Of a DNA stretch of 64,000 nt, positions 18,711 to 27,667 are shown one piece after another. This stretch comes from an uncultured Clostridia bacterium. GTDB taxonomy: Bacteria > Bacillota > Clostridia > Christensenellales > Borkfalkiaceae. Every line of letters starts with the position of its first letter. The first letter of the stretch is position 1. The stretch is taken from contig CAKQQS010000006.1 in assembly GCA_934271255.1 (NCBI GenBank), positions 57,729 to 121,728 on the forward strand, written 5' to 3'. Below the pieces are notes generated by a model. The model had not been told where the DNA came from. It searched no databases and was given only the letters and a program-made list of their open reading frames with translations. The translations under genes and the position numbers were made by a program.

Positions 18711-18747
18711 TAAACTACTTGCAATTAGATTATATACGCGTAGTTTA
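18711..18747. promoter_or_regulatory. Inverted repeat around the copA -10 box (candidate operator)
   Basis: Perfect 8-base arms TAAACTAC (18711-18718) and GTAGTTTA (18740-18747) flank the -10 box of the copA promoter, separated by 21 bases. Placement is ideal for a repressor. The sequence is not the TACAnnTGTA CopY box. Confidence 0.55.
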
Positions 18748-18758
18748 TTCTTTGTCAA
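18729..18758 (-). promoter_or_regulatory. Sigma-A promoter of copA
   Basis: On the minus strand TTGACA (plus 18753-18758), an 18-base spacer and TATAAT (plus 18729-18734), lying about 45 bases before the ATG at 18683. Confidence 0.85.
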
Positions 18759-18775
18759 GCGGATACGATAAAGAA

Positions 18776-18808
18776 AATAAAAAAATCCCGACGGCTTTTG
18801 CCGTCGGG
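18776..18808 (-). terminator. Terminator after the PrsA-like gene
   Basis: Minus-strand stem CCCGACGGC/GCCGTCGGG (plus 18787-18795 and 18800-18808) with a four-base loop, followed by a T-rich tract. Confidence 0.85.
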
Positions 18809-18822
18809 GTTAAGTTGTTTTA

Positions 18823-20724
18823 TCAGCCTAAATCGGAATATCTCGATTTGAAGACCTTGACTTTTTCGCTGTCGTCTTTTATCGATTTTACGAACGCTTT
18901 CTGGTCTTCCGTTTGTTTAGCGGTTACGTAAGAATCGACGTAAGCGGCGAAGAACTTGTAAAGATACGTTTCTTTTTCCGCGTCCGTCAAGTCGTCGACG
19001 TCCGTCGTTTTGAAACGTTCGAGTTTCGCTTTCGCTTCCGTTTCGTTGAGTCCGTCCGCTTTCGCTACGTACGCCCAAAGGGTTTCGTAGTTGGTGTTGA
19101 CGTTAATCTTTTCCGAGCAAACCATGATATGGTAACCGAAATCGGTAGCGACTACGATATAAGAACCCGTGCCTTGACCGATAACGTATCTCGCCGCGTC
19201 CGCAAACTCCTGAACGTAAGTTTCGGTGCCTTCGATACCCGGTTTCGGGGTGATGACGTAGCCTTGATAACTGGAAAGAGAACCGGGGTCGCCCGAGTAC
19301 GCGAATACCATTTCGTTTACGCGTTCTCTGAACGCTTTTTCGTCCGTCATAGTCGCCGTCTTGTTAGCGAAAGTTACTTCCGCCAACTCTGCGGGAGCAG
19401 CCGTATCCGTAACGTTGCCGGCCCCGTAAACGTAGTTGTCGAACTCCGCCATAAACTCTTTCAAGTCAAAGTTCTTTAAAGTTTTAACGATATAAGCCGT
19501 TTCGTTTTCGTCGGTTAAAGGATCGTCTTCTTTAACTCTTTCCGTTTCGCCCTGGAAAGGATATTTGCTGTACTCGCCGAACGCTTTGTCCGCATTCAGG
19601 TCGTAGTCGTAGTTGTTGGTAACCCACGTCGAACGCAAATCGTTAATCGTAAGTCTTTTGAATATTTCGTTACGTTTAGCGTTGTATTCGGATTTCGTAA
19701 TCTTTTCGTCCGTCAAATCTTTTTTAAGCGCGGTAAGTTCGGTCGACATGTGGTCATCCATCGAAAGCAAAAGATTGTAAACGTAACCGTAACCGTCGTA
19801 CGGGTTATAATAAACTTTCGTCGTGCCCCCGTCGACCGCTTCGAGTTTGGTCTTGTAGGTGTCCGCCGTAAGTCCGTTCTTTTGCGCGACGTAAATGTCG
19901 TTGTATCTTCCTTCGAGATCGCCGAACGTTACGTTTTTCAACGCGTTCGCTCTCGTCGTTTTGCCGTAAGTTTCCAAAAGCCTGGATTCGTACGCGCCTT
20001 TCAGGTTGGTCTTGTAATAATCGGCGTCCTGAATCTTGTCCTTTTTATAATCGAAGTCTTTACCCAAAAGGTCGTTCGATTTAAGCGCTTCTATCGTCTT
20101 GTTGTAAGCGACGATTTTGTCTTCGTCCGTTTCGGTAGCGATGTCGATAATACCCTTTTGAAGGTATTCTTTCATCTCTTCGACGGTCGTTTCCTTGTCC
20201 TTGGACAAAGTTTTTCCTTTGGGAGCGGTTCTTACGGTTTCGCTGTAAGATTCTTTTTCTTCCTTATCGTCTTCTTTAAGATACCCGTTGATTACGTCGT
20301 TGAACGCTTTCATCGTTTCGTATTCCGCTTTCGTCTTCTGATCTTCCGTCAGATAAGTGTAAGCGGTATATTTCTTTTCGTTGTCGATGCCCGTTTTGTC
20401 CGTCAATGCGTCGTACGCCGTTTCGCAAGCGTATTGAACGCGAATTCTGTTTTCTACCAAACCGTTGACGACAAGTTCGATTGCGTCTTTAACGGTATAT
20501 TGATAGTATTGAACGTAATAATAGCCGTAACTAAGGTAAGCCATTATGACTTCTCTTTTGGTAATTTCGTCTTTAACGGCGTCCTTGTCGATTTGAACCG
20601 TCGCTACGACCTGCTTGATGTCGCGCTCGGTGTTTTTTTGTACTAACGCACAGCCCGAAAGCGCGCTTAAACAAATTGCCAAAGCGAGAATTAAGGTCGT
20701 GAGCATGGTAGTAATTTTCTTCAT
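18823..20724 (-). CDS. PrsA-like lipoprotein, degenerate parvulin-type peptidyl-prolyl isomerase
   Basis: A 633-residue lipoprotein with lipobox ALSGC. The region after the lipid anchor, with repeated YYYVQYYQYTV and ITKREVIMAYL segments, resembles the SurA/PrsA N-terminal chaperone helices but is expanded. Residues about 480-560 fit a worn parvulin domain: YQGYVITPKP, then FADAARYVIGQGTGSYIVVATDFGYHIMVC, where the closing FGYHI is the parvulin signature. It probably assists folding of secreted proteins outside the membrane. I place the start at the ATG at 20724, eight bases after AGGAG; a GTG three codons upstream overlaps the binding site. It is about twice the usual PrsA length. Fold assignment is moderate. 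Confidence 0.65.
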   Translation of the reverse strand: MKKITTMLTTLILALAICLSALSGCALVQKNTERDIKQVVATVQIDKDAVKDEITKREVIMAYLSYGYYYVQYYQYTVKDAIELVVNGLVENRIRVQYACETAYDALTDKTGIDNEKKYTAYTYLTEDQKTKAEYETMKAFNDVINGYLKEDDKEEKESYSETVRTAPKGKTLSKDKETTVEEMKEYLQKGIIDIATETDEDKIVAYNKTIEALKSNDLLGKDFDYKKDKIQDADYYKTNLKGAYESRLLETYGKTTRANALKNVTFGDLEGRYNDIYVAQKNGLTADTYKTKLEAVDGGTTKVYYNPYDGYGYVYNLLLSMDDHMSTELTALKKDLTDEKITKSEYNAKRNEIFKRLTINDLRSTWVTNNYDYDLNADKAFGEYSKYPFQGETERVKEDDPLTDENETAYIVKTLKNFDLKEFMAEFDNYVYGAGNVTDTAAPAELAEVTFANKTATMTDEKAFRERVNEMVFAYSGDPGSLSSYQGYVITPKPGIEGTETYVQEFADAARYVIGQGTGSYIVVATDFGYHIMVCSEKINVNTNYETLWAYVAKADGLNETEAKAKLERFKTTDVDDLTDAEKETYLYKFFAAYVDSYVTAKQTEDQKAFVKSIKDDSEKVKVFKSRYSDLG

Positions 20725-20766
20725 ATATGACACTCCTAAATTACTGTTATAAATTGATACTCAATT

Positions 20767-20795
20767 ATTATACTAGATTTTAAAGATAATTGCAA
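20767..20795 (-). promoter_or_regulatory. Sigma-A promoter of the PrsA-like gene
   Basis: Minus strand TTGCAA, 17-base spacer, TATAAT (plus 20767-20772), about 43 bases before the ATG. Confidence 0.75.
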
Positions 20796-20822
20796 TAATA
20801 TTTTTTAATTTTTACGGGTTTT

Positions 20823-23800
20823 TTAATTGTTTTTTCCAAAAGGCAGCACGGATTGCAAAAATTTCGATATAACTTTAAGCATATCTTCGCTTGAATACCT
20901 GTTTCTGTCGAAAATTATTTCGTACCCGTTAGCCATCGAAAACTTGCAAACGCTCTTGAATCTGTCGACCGTATCCATTATTTTTCCGTCCTTGAACGCC
21001 GTCAGCGTGTTAAACGTCAACGCGCATCTCTCTTTTGTAACCGTAACCTTTTTAACGTCCAGCCTTGTGGCGATGTTCTTGACGACGGATATTCGTATAA
21101 GATTGACGACTTCCAGCGGCAACTCTCCGTAAGTATCCGACAGCCCGTTCTTGACGGAATTGAACTCCTTGACGCTGTTCATCTCCGCTATCGCCTTATA
21201 AGTGTCCATTCGTCCCGTAGGCGAAGGTATATACTCTTCGGGAATGAATGCGCTCACCCTTACGTCGAGTTCGCAAGCCGTCTTTTCTTTTTCGCCCGTA
21301 AACTCTTCTTTTAGCAGTTTCGAGTACAGTTCGTAGCCTATCTTGTCCATATGCCCGTGCTGTTCTCTGCCCATTACGTTACCCGCTCCGCGAATCTCCA
21401 AATCGCGCATAGCGACTTTAAACCCGCTTCCCATTTCGGTAAACTCCATCAACGCGTTAAGCCGTTTGTACGCTTCTTCGCTCAAAACCTTTTGTTCTTT
21501 GAACGTAAAATACGCGTAAGCGAGCCTGTTGCTCCTTCCTACCCGCCCTTTCAACTGATAAAGCGTGGAAAGTCCCATCGTGTCGGCGTCGATTACTATT
21601 ATCGTGTTCGCTCTCGGCAAATCTATGCCGTTTTCGATTATCGTAGTCGATACGAGAACGTCCCCGTCCCCTTTATAGAACGCCGATATTCTGTCTTCGA
21701 GCGTCGTTTCGTCCATTTGTCCGTGAGCAACGACAACTTTCGACTCGGGTACGAGCCGTTGTATCTTAGCGGCGAATCGCGATATGCTTTCCACCCGATT
21801 ATACAAAACGAACGCTTGCCCGCCCCTTGAAAGTTCCCTTATTATCGCGTCTTTTATCATACCGTCGCTTTCTTCCGTAACGTAGGTGGCGACGGGGATT
21901 CTTTCTTTCGGCGGGGTGTTTATCGTAGACAAATCCCTTATTCCCGCAAGGCTCATATGCAACGTTCTGGGTATCGGCGTCGCCGTCATCGTAAGCGTAT
22001 CGACGTTGTTTTTGATAAGTTTCAGTTTTTCTTTGTGTTCTACGCCGAACCGTTGTTCTTCGTCCAGAACGAGCAACCCCAAATCTTTGAACTCAACGTC
22101 TTTGCCGAGCAGTCTGTGAGTGCCTATTATAAACTCTATATCGCCGTTTTTAAGCCGTTCGAGTATCTTGCGTTGCTCGTCCGACGACTTAAACCTGTTC
22201 AGCACTTCGACTTTTATTCCGAAGTTTTCAAATCTTTTGACGGCAGTGTTGTAATGCTGTTCCGTCAGAATGGTGGTAGGAGCGAGCAAAGCCGCCTGTT
22301 TGCCCTGACTTACGCACCTGAACACCGCGCGCAAAGCGACTTCCGTTTTGCCGAACCCTACGTCCCCGCAAAGCAGCCTGTCCATAACCTTGTCGCTGCA
22401 CATATCTTCTTTGATTTCTTCTATCGCGGTCAACTGATCTTCCGTTTCGTCGTAAGGAAAACTGTCGTCGAACAAAGACTGTAAAACCGTTTCGTCTTCA
22501 AACCTGTACCCGCAACGCTTACTGCGTTCGTCGTACAACTTTTTAAGGTCGAAAGACAGTTTTTTTATCGACTCTTTGACTCTTTCTTTTACCCTTTCAA
22601 ACTCTACCCCGCCGATTTTGGACAATCTCGGTTGTTTTTCCCCGCCCAAATATCTCGTAAGGATATCCATTTGTTCCATGGGTACGTACAAAACGTCCCC
22701 GCCGGCGTATTCGAGCGCAAGGTAGTCTTTCGTGCCTTCCGTCGTGGAAATCTTTTTCGCGCCGATGACTTTGCCTATGCCGTGCGTTTCGTGAACTGCG
22801 TAGTCGCCGACTTCGGGCGCGGAGAAAAACTCCTGCGATTTCCGTACCGTTTTCTTGCCGCTTTTTTTGGAATACAAATCCCCGCTTCCGATAACGACGA
22901 GTTTGTCGTCGTGCAAAATCATTCCTTCGTCAAGCGAGTCGGGAGTTACCGTAACGTCCCCTTTTATTTTAAGGTCGGCAAACCTGACGATTAAATCGTT
23001 TTTTCTCGTTTCGTTGCCCGCGTTGACGATGACTTTATACCCGCCGTACGCCCAGTTTTTGACGTCCGTTTCAAACGCTTCGAACTTTAACTGATACCTT
23101 GCCGTCGCGCCGACTTTAAGCGAATACGTCTTTAACGGATCGAAAAAGGGTATCGCGGTCGTAAACGTCTGAAAAGCCGATTGACGTTTTTCTTTAAGGT
23201 AAGCGAAAACTTTTTCTTTCGGCGTCAGTTGTCTTTCTGAAAAATCGAAAGCGTTTCCCTGCGCCGTCAAAGACTTCAACCTTTCGGCGTGTTCTTTTTC
23301 CGCCGACAAAGCGGACTCCGCGACGAACTTCGCCTCGTCGTAAATAACTATCGAGTTTTTATTTATATAAGTGAACGGGTCGTCCGTTACGCTTTGCAAC
23401 AAAGGCGCGACGAAGGATAAGGCGTTGAAATCGTTCAGCGCGATTTTTTCTTTTATTTCGGCGATAAGACTTCTTGCGGTCGCGAGCGCGCCCGCTTCCG
23501 TTATTTTCGACAACGCGGCGTCTAGTTTTTTTATCACTCCGTCCGACTCGTCGCGCGTTATAAACACGTCCGTCGCGGTAACGACGGTCAGTTCGTTTTT
23601 ATAGTTTAACTTTTCTCTCGTTTGTTCGTCGAACTCTTTTATCGTTTCTATTTCGTCCCCGAAATAGTCTATTCTGAACGGGTTTTGACTGCCTATCGGG
23701 AACACGTCCAAAATATCTCCGCGAAGAGAAAAAGTGCCTTCTCCCGAAACGTAATCGAGCCGCGTATACCCTAGTTTAAAAAGCGCGTCCGCGTCCTTTC

Positions 23801-24215
23801 TCAAATCCCGTTCTTCACCCGTTTTAAAGGTTATTTCGGGGAGTGTTTTCGGGAAAAACTGAGAGAGCGCGGCATACGTCGTAACAACTCTTTTCGCGCC
23901 GTTTTTGATTTGTTTAAGCCCGCTCAACCTTTTATAAAGCGAGTATTTGGAAAAAGCTTTTTTATACAACAAAACGTCGTCTTTCGGGTACAATACGGCG
24001 GGCTTTTCGCCGGACAGTTGTTCAATGATAAGAGCCGTCCTTTCCGCAGACAAAACGTCTTTCGATATATACAAAACGGGTTCGTCGATAAGCGATGCCA
24101 GCAACGCCTTAGTCGCGTTCGTAACGCCGAAAACCGCCGTAGGTATTCCACGGCGTACGGTTTGGCAAACTTCGTCGAGTTTGCCGTTATTAAGTATTTC
24201 GGCATAATTTATCAC
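20823..24215 (-). CDS. mfd: Transcription-repair coupling factor Mfd
   Basis: A 1130-residue DNA translocase that removes stalled RNA polymerase and recruits UvrA. The UvrB-like N-terminal module comes first (YPKDDVLLYK, SGEGTFSLRGDILDVFP). Next is the RNA-polymerase-interacting CarD-like domain near residue 470 (GDYAVHETHGIGKVIG). Superfamily-2 helicase motifs follow: GDVGFGKTE, DEEQRFG, TATPIPRT and the RG box YQLKGRVGRSNRLAYAY. A C-terminal TRCF domain ends the protein. Length is normal. It starts with GTG at 24215 preceded by AAAGG, five bases after the end of pth, the classic pth-mfd order of Firmicutes. Confidence 0.97.
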   Translation of the reverse strand: MINYAEILNNGKLDEVCQTVRRGIPTAVFGVTNATKALLASLIDEPVLYISKDVLSAERTALIIEQLSGEKPAVLYPKDDVLLYKKAFSKYSLYKRLSGLKQIKNGAKRVVTTYAALSQFFPKTLPEITFKTGEERDLRKDADALFKLGYTRLDYVSGEGTFSLRGDILDVFPIGSQNPFRIDYFGDEIETIKEFDEQTREKLNYKNELTVVTATDVFITRDESDGVIKKLDAALSKITEAGALATARSLIAEIKEKIALNDFNALSFVAPLLQSVTDDPFTYINKNSIVIYDEAKFVAESALSAEKEHAERLKSLTAQGNAFDFSERQLTPKEKVFAYLKEKRQSAFQTFTTAIPFFDPLKTYSLKVGATARYQLKFEAFETDVKNWAYGGYKVIVNAGNETRKNDLIVRFADLKIKGDVTVTPDSLDEGMILHDDKLVVIGSGDLYSKKSGKKTVRKSQEFFSAPEVGDYAVHETHGIGKVIGAKKISTTEGTKDYLALEYAGGDVLYVPMEQMDILTRYLGGEKQPRLSKIGGVEFERVKERVKESIKKLSFDLKKLYDERSKRCGYRFEDETVLQSLFDDSFPYDETEDQLTAIEEIKEDMCSDKVMDRLLCGDVGFGKTEVALRAVFRCVSQGKQAALLAPTTILTEQHYNTAVKRFENFGIKVEVLNRFKSSDEQRKILERLKNGDIEFIIGTHRLLGKDVEFKDLGLLVLDEEQRFGVEHKEKLKLIKNNVDTLTMTATPIPRTLHMSLAGIRDLSTINTPPKERIPVATYVTEESDGMIKDAIIRELSRGGQAFVLYNRVESISRFAAKIQRLVPESKVVVAHGQMDETTLEDRISAFYKGDGDVLVSTTIIENGIDLPRANTIIVIDADTMGLSTLYQLKGRVGRSNRLAYAYFTFKEQKVLSEEAYKRLNALMEFTEMGSGFKVAMRDLEIRGAGNVMGREQHGHMDKIGYELYSKLLKEEFTGEKEKTACELDVRVSAFIPEEYIPSPTGRMDTYKAIAEMNSVKEFNSVKNGLSDTYGELPLEVVNLIRISVVKNIATRLDVKKVTVTKERCALTFNTLTAFKDGKIMDTVDRFKSVCKFSMANGYEIIFDRNRYSSEDMLKVISKFLQSVLPFGKNN

Positions 24216-24219
24216 TGTA

Positions 24220-24789
24220 TCAAACCTTTTTGTTGTATTTTTGCATAACGGCGTCGAAATCTTTGCCCGAAACGTATTCGTAGCAAGCCTTCGCCGCGTT
24301 TTGTATCACTTCCGTAAACAACGGATAATCTTCCTTTTTTATGTCCGACAACACGTAATCTATAAGCGGCATAACGCTTTCTTTGTCGTGCGTGCCTACG
24401 CGGATTCTCGGGAACTCTTCGCTTTTAATGTTCAAAACGATGTTTTTCATACCGTTGTGAGTACCCGCCGAGCCGCTTTTTCTCAGCCTTAAACTTCCCT
24501 TTTCCAAATCGACGTCGTCGTAAACGACTACAACCTTTTCAAGGGGTATTTTGTAATAGTCAACCAACTCTCTGACACTTTCGCCCGAAAGGTTCATATA
24601 CGTTTGCGGTTTGGCTATTATAACCTTTTCCGCGCCGACTCGACCTTCGCCCGTCAACGCTTTGCATTTGAGTTTGTCGATTTTCACGCCAAGCATGATT
24701 GCAAGGTCTTCGACGGCTAAAAAGCCTACGTTGTGAAAAGTTTTTTTATATTTTTCGCCCGGATTGCCGAGCCCCACGATTAAATACAT
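24220..24789 (-). CDS. pth: Peptidyl-tRNA hydrolase
   Basis: A 189-residue enzyme that releases peptides from peptidyl-tRNA dropped by the ribosome. The opening LIVGLGNPGEKYKKTFHNVGF carries the family signature with catalytic His in the FHNVGF segment. KPQTYMNLSGE and VVYDDVDLEKGSLRL are further conserved blocks, and GTHNGMKNI supplies another active-site Asn. The gene precedes mfd by five bases. Confidence 0.97.
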   Translation of the reverse strand: MYLIVGLGNPGEKYKKTFHNVGFLAVEDLAIMLGVKIDKLKCKALTGEGRVGAEKVIIAKPQTYMNLSGESVRELVDYYKIPLEKVVVVYDDVDLEKGSLRLRKSGSAGTHNGMKNIVLNIKSEEFPRIRVGTHDKESVMPLIDYVLSDIKKEDYPLFTEVIQNAAKACYEYVSGKDFDAVMQKYNKKV

Positions 24790-24845
24790 ACGTCGTCCTT
24801 AAAAATACGATTTCGGGTTTACGTCATAAGGCGGAAAAACCCGAT

Positions 24846-24884
24846 TATAAAAACTCCCGCCCCGAAAAGTTCGGGGCGGGTTTT
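24846..24884. terminator. Terminator downstream of prs
   Basis: An 11-bp GC-rich stem, CCCGCCCCGAA with TTCGGGGCGGG (24856-24866, 24870-24880), has T-rich sequence on both sides. It mainly serves prs on the minus strand. Confidence 0.85.
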
Positions 24885-24896
24885 GTAACTCGATGA

Positions 24897-25859
24897 TTAT
24901 TCGTTGTCGTAAATAGCCCCGATGGATTCGTCGTTATAAATCTTTTTGATAGCGGCGGCGAAAAGTTTTGCGGTCGACAAAACTTTAATTTTCGGGCATG
25001 CTTTCAAAGTTTCTTCGCTGAGATGAATCGTATCGAGTACCAACACTTGTTTTATGCACGAATCGTTTAATCTTTCCAACGCGGGACCGCTCAATACGGC
25101 GTGCGTGCAACATGCGATGACTTCTTTCGCGCCGTGATCCATTATCGCCTGCGCGCCTTGACAAATCGTGCCGGCAGTGTCGATCATGTCGTCGACCATT
25201 AAACAACTTTTACCGTTGACGTCGCCGATGATGTTCATAACTTCCATTACGTTTGCCTTAGGTCTTCTCTTGTCGACGATAGCAAGGCTGCAACCGTTGA
25301 ACTTGGAAGCAAAGTTTCTCGCTCTCGATACCGAACCTACGTCCGGCGATACGATAACCCATTCGTCGTTGATGAATTGTTTGAAATATTTTGCAAGAAT
25401 AGGAGCGCCTATAAGATGATCTACGGGAATATCGAAAAATCCTTGAATCTGAGCCGCGTGCAAGTCCATCGTAAGAACTCTGTCCGCGCCCGCGCTTGTC
25501 AATATGTCCGCAACGAGTTTAGCCGTGATGGGATCTCTCGGTTTTGCTTTTCTGTCCTGACGAGCGTATCCGAAATAAGGAAGTACCGCCGTTATTCTGC
25601 CTGCGGACGCCCTTCTCGCAGCGTCGATCATTATAAGAAGTTCCATCAAATTGTCGTTGACGGGAGTTGAAGTCGATTGAATGATAAATACGTCTTTACC
25701 TCTGACCGTTTCCCCTATATGGACGTTGATTTCTCCGTCGCTGAAAGTAGATACTTCGATATCTCCCAGCGGTAAGCCGAGATTCTTGGCGATATCTTTG
25801 GCCAGCGCTTTGTTTGAGTTGCCTGCGAACAATTCGATTTGGTTACCGTGTGTTATCAT
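24897..25859 (-). CDS. prs: Ribose-phosphate pyrophosphokinase
   Basis: A 320-residue enzyme that makes PRPP from ribose 5-phosphate and ATP for nucleotide, His and Trp synthesis. Motifs in order: STFSDGEINVHIGE, the ATP-binding YFGYARQDRK, the metal-binding DLHAAQIQGFFD, the flexible KRRP segment, and the PRPP loop MVDDMIDTAGT. I use the ATG at 25859; a TTG three codons upstream is too close to the ribosome-binding sequence. It has its own promoter at 25920-25948. Confidence 0.97.
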   Translation of the reverse strand: MITHGNQIELFAGNSNKALAKDIAKNLGLPLGDIEVSTFSDGEINVHIGETVRGKDVFIIQSTSTPVNDNLMELLIMIDAARRASAGRITAVLPYFGYARQDRKAKPRDPITAKLVADILTSAGADRVLTMDLHAAQIQGFFDIPVDHLIGAPILAKYFKQFINDEWVIVSPDVGSVSRARNFASKFNGCSLAIVDKRRPKANVMEVMNIIGDVNGKSCLMVDDMIDTAGTICQGAQAIMDHGAKEVIACCTHAVLSGPALERLNDSCIKQVLVLDTIHLSEETLKACPKIKVLSTAKLFAAAIKKIYNDESIGAIYDNE

Positions 25860-25919
25860 TTCTGACAAATCCTCTCTTGTATTTTATATAGTTTTAATTG
25901 CCTTTTAAAAGCCTATAAT

Positions 25920-25948
25920 ATTTTAACCCATATTACCTTTTTAGTCAA
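25920..25948 (-). promoter_or_regulatory. Sigma-A promoter of prs
   Basis: Minus strand TTGACT, a 17-base spacer and TAAAAT (plus 25920-25925). Confidence 0.75.
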
Positions 25949-25958
25949 GTTATTTTAA

Positions 25959-26414
25959 CTACTTCTTCTTTCTTTTTGCGGCGAAATATCTTTGCAAAAT
26001 ATTTACGCACTTTTCTTCGGATATTCCGCCCGAAAACTGCGTTTCGTGGTTTAAGCCCGAATCCGTAAGAATGTTGAACTTGCTCACCGCCGAGCCGCTT
26101 TTTCTTTCGTACGCGCCGAACACGACTCGCCCTATTCTGGCGTTGACTATCGCCCCCGCGCACATAGGACAAGGCTCTAACGTAACGTAAAGAGTGCAGT
26201 CGTTAAGTCGCCAGTCCCCCGTTTTTTTAACCGCTTTGTTTATCGCCGCCATCTCCGCGTGATAAAGCGGATTTTTCTTCCGTTCTTTTTTGTTATACGC
26301 TTTCGCGATGATTTTGCCGTCTTTTACTATAACGCAACCTATCGGCACTTCGTTTTTCTTTTCCGCTTTTTCCGCAAGGGACAACGCCGCCTGCATATAC
26401 TCTTCGTCCGTCAT
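25959..26414 (-). CDS. tadA: tRNA adenosine(34) deaminase
   Basis: A 151-residue zinc deaminase that converts A34 to inosine in tRNA-Arg(ACG). The zinc site is complete: HAEMAAI with the catalytic Glu and PCPMCAGAI with the two Cys ligands. The C-terminal GAYERKSGSAVS is typical of TadA. Its ATG overlaps the stop of the M14 peptidase gene (ATGA), placing it last in an operon with the secreted metalloprotease, CPBP protease and rlmH. Confidence 0.95.
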   Translation of the reverse strand: MTDEEYMQAALSLAEKAEKKNEVPIGCVIVKDGKIIAKAYNKKERKKNPLYHAEMAAINKAVKKTGDWRLNDCTLYVTLEPCPMCAGAIVNARIGRVVFGAYERKSGSAVSKFNILTDSGLNHETQFSGGISEEKCVNILQRYFAAKRKKK

Positions 26415-27166
26415 AACCTTTCAAATATCCTTTCTATCACCAACTCGTTTTTTGCGTATATCTCGTCTGCGTATTCTTTCCCGACAGGGTGAGTAAGTTC
26501 GTCTTTGCCCGTTTCTATCGTCAAAGACGGTATACCCAACTTTTCCACGCACCAGTCTTTGTATCCGCCCGCCGACGGAAGATTTTCGACTATCTTATAC
26601 CCCGTAACTTCGCTTACCGCTTTCGCTATCTCTTTGTCTTTGCGATACCTTTCGCCCGTCTGTCCGAAATCGAAATATATCTCTTCCCCTTTCGTATGAT
26701 ACGAAACGGTAACGCTCGGTTTTACTCTCAATGTAAACGCCCCTATCGCCGCGCTTTCTTTTTCGCTGAACGGAAACTCGCCTATATAGTTTTCGTCCCC
26801 TTGCGTTTTTACGTTATATTTGCCCGTTCCCCAGCCCGCGTCGAAATTGACGTTTAAATCGACTCCCCTTGCGTTCGCTTTGTACAAGGGTTTTCCGTTT
26901 TCGCAAATATCCGCGCCGTCGGGGTTGGTCAACGGCAAAAACCACACCGCGTGCTTAAAATCGCGGTATTTTAATATCATTTTCATCAGAACGTACGCGT
27001 TGACGTACTCTCTTGCGTGAATACCCGCCTGAACGATTGCCCGCGCGGCGTCGCCTTTACCCGCCTTTAACGCGTAAAGGTTTAACCCCCTTTCGCTTTT
27101 GCCGTACACTAGTTTGACTCCGTCGTATCTTTCGTAAAACTCCGTTACGTCTTTATATACGCCCAT
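26411..27166 (-). CDS. M14-family zinc carboxypeptidase
   Basis: About 251 residues. The zinc-binding motif HAREYVN (H and E four residues apart), the distal His in SYHTKGEE, and the catalytic Glu in LTIETGKDE are all present. The sequence resembles gamma-D-glutamyl-meso-diaminopimelate peptidases, which trim peptidoglycan peptides. No signal peptide is visible, so it may act on recycled muropeptides in the cytoplasm. I start it at the ATG at 27166, just after GAAAGGTG; an upstream GTG would overlap the binding site. Confidence 0.88.
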   Translation of the reverse strand: MGVYKDVTEFYERYDGVKLVYGKSERGLNLYALKAGKGDAARAIVQAGIHAREYVNAYVLMKMILKYRDFKHAVWFLPLTNPDGADICENGKPLYKANARGVDLNVNFDAGWGTGKYNVKTQGDENYIGEFPFSEKESAAIGAFTLRVKPSVTVSYHTKGEEIYFDFGQTGERYRKDKEIAKAVSEVTGYKIVENLPSAGGYKDWCVEKLGIPSLTIETGKDELTHPVGKEYADEIYAKNELVIERIFERL

Positions 27167-27193
27167 AACCACACCTTTCGGGACGGCTTAATA

Positions 27194-27667
27194 TTATTTA
27201 TGATACGCCGAACCGCCGTTTATCATAAACGCTCTGTATATTTGTTCCGTTAAAAGAAGTCTGAAAAGAGTATGCGGAAAGGTCATATCGCTGAACGACA
27301 CAAGTCTGTCCGCTTTGCGTTTGATTTCGTCGTCCACGCCGTAAGAACCGCCTATAACGAAAGTCATCACGCCCATTTTGTCGCATTTCGATTTGAGTTC
27401 CCCCGCAAAACTCACGCTGTCGAACTTTTCGCCTTCGATTGCAGCGACGGTAACGAAACCCTTTAACTCTTTTTCGATTCTTTCCCCTTCCGTTCTTTTA
27501 ATGTCCGCTATATCTTTCGCGGTGGGATCCCCGTTAAAGTTTTCTTCCTTTATCTCGATTATCTTAAAATCGCAAAATCTCGATAATCTTTTCGAGTATT
27601 CTTCTATGCCGTCCGCAAAATATTTTTCTTTGACCTTGCCGACGGCGACTATTCTTATCTTTATCAT
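27194..27667 (-). CDS. rlmH: 23S rRNA pseudouridine(1915)-N3 methyltransferase
   Basis: A 157-residue SPOUT methyltransferase that modifies helix 69 of 23S rRNA. The trefoil-knot motifs FVIGGSYGVD and MTFPHTLFRLLLTEQIYRA, and the C-terminal GGSAYHK, are diagnostic. The start is the ATG at 27667, which overlaps the stop of the CPBP protease gene by four bases, so its translation is coupled to that gene. Confidence 0.96.
   Translation of the reverse strand: MIKIRIVAVGKVKEKYFADGIEEYSKRLSRFCDFKIIEIKEENFNGDPTAKDIADIKRTEGERIEKELKGFVTVAAIEGEKFDSVSFAGELKSKCDKMGVMTFVIGGSYGVDDEIKRKADRLVSFSDMTFPHTLFRLLLTEQIYRAFMINGGSAYHK

Noticed and set aside
18684..18758. Longer N-terminus for CopA
   Set aside because: The additional codons lie across the -35, -10 and operator sequences, and the downstream ATG has the good ribosome-binding site.
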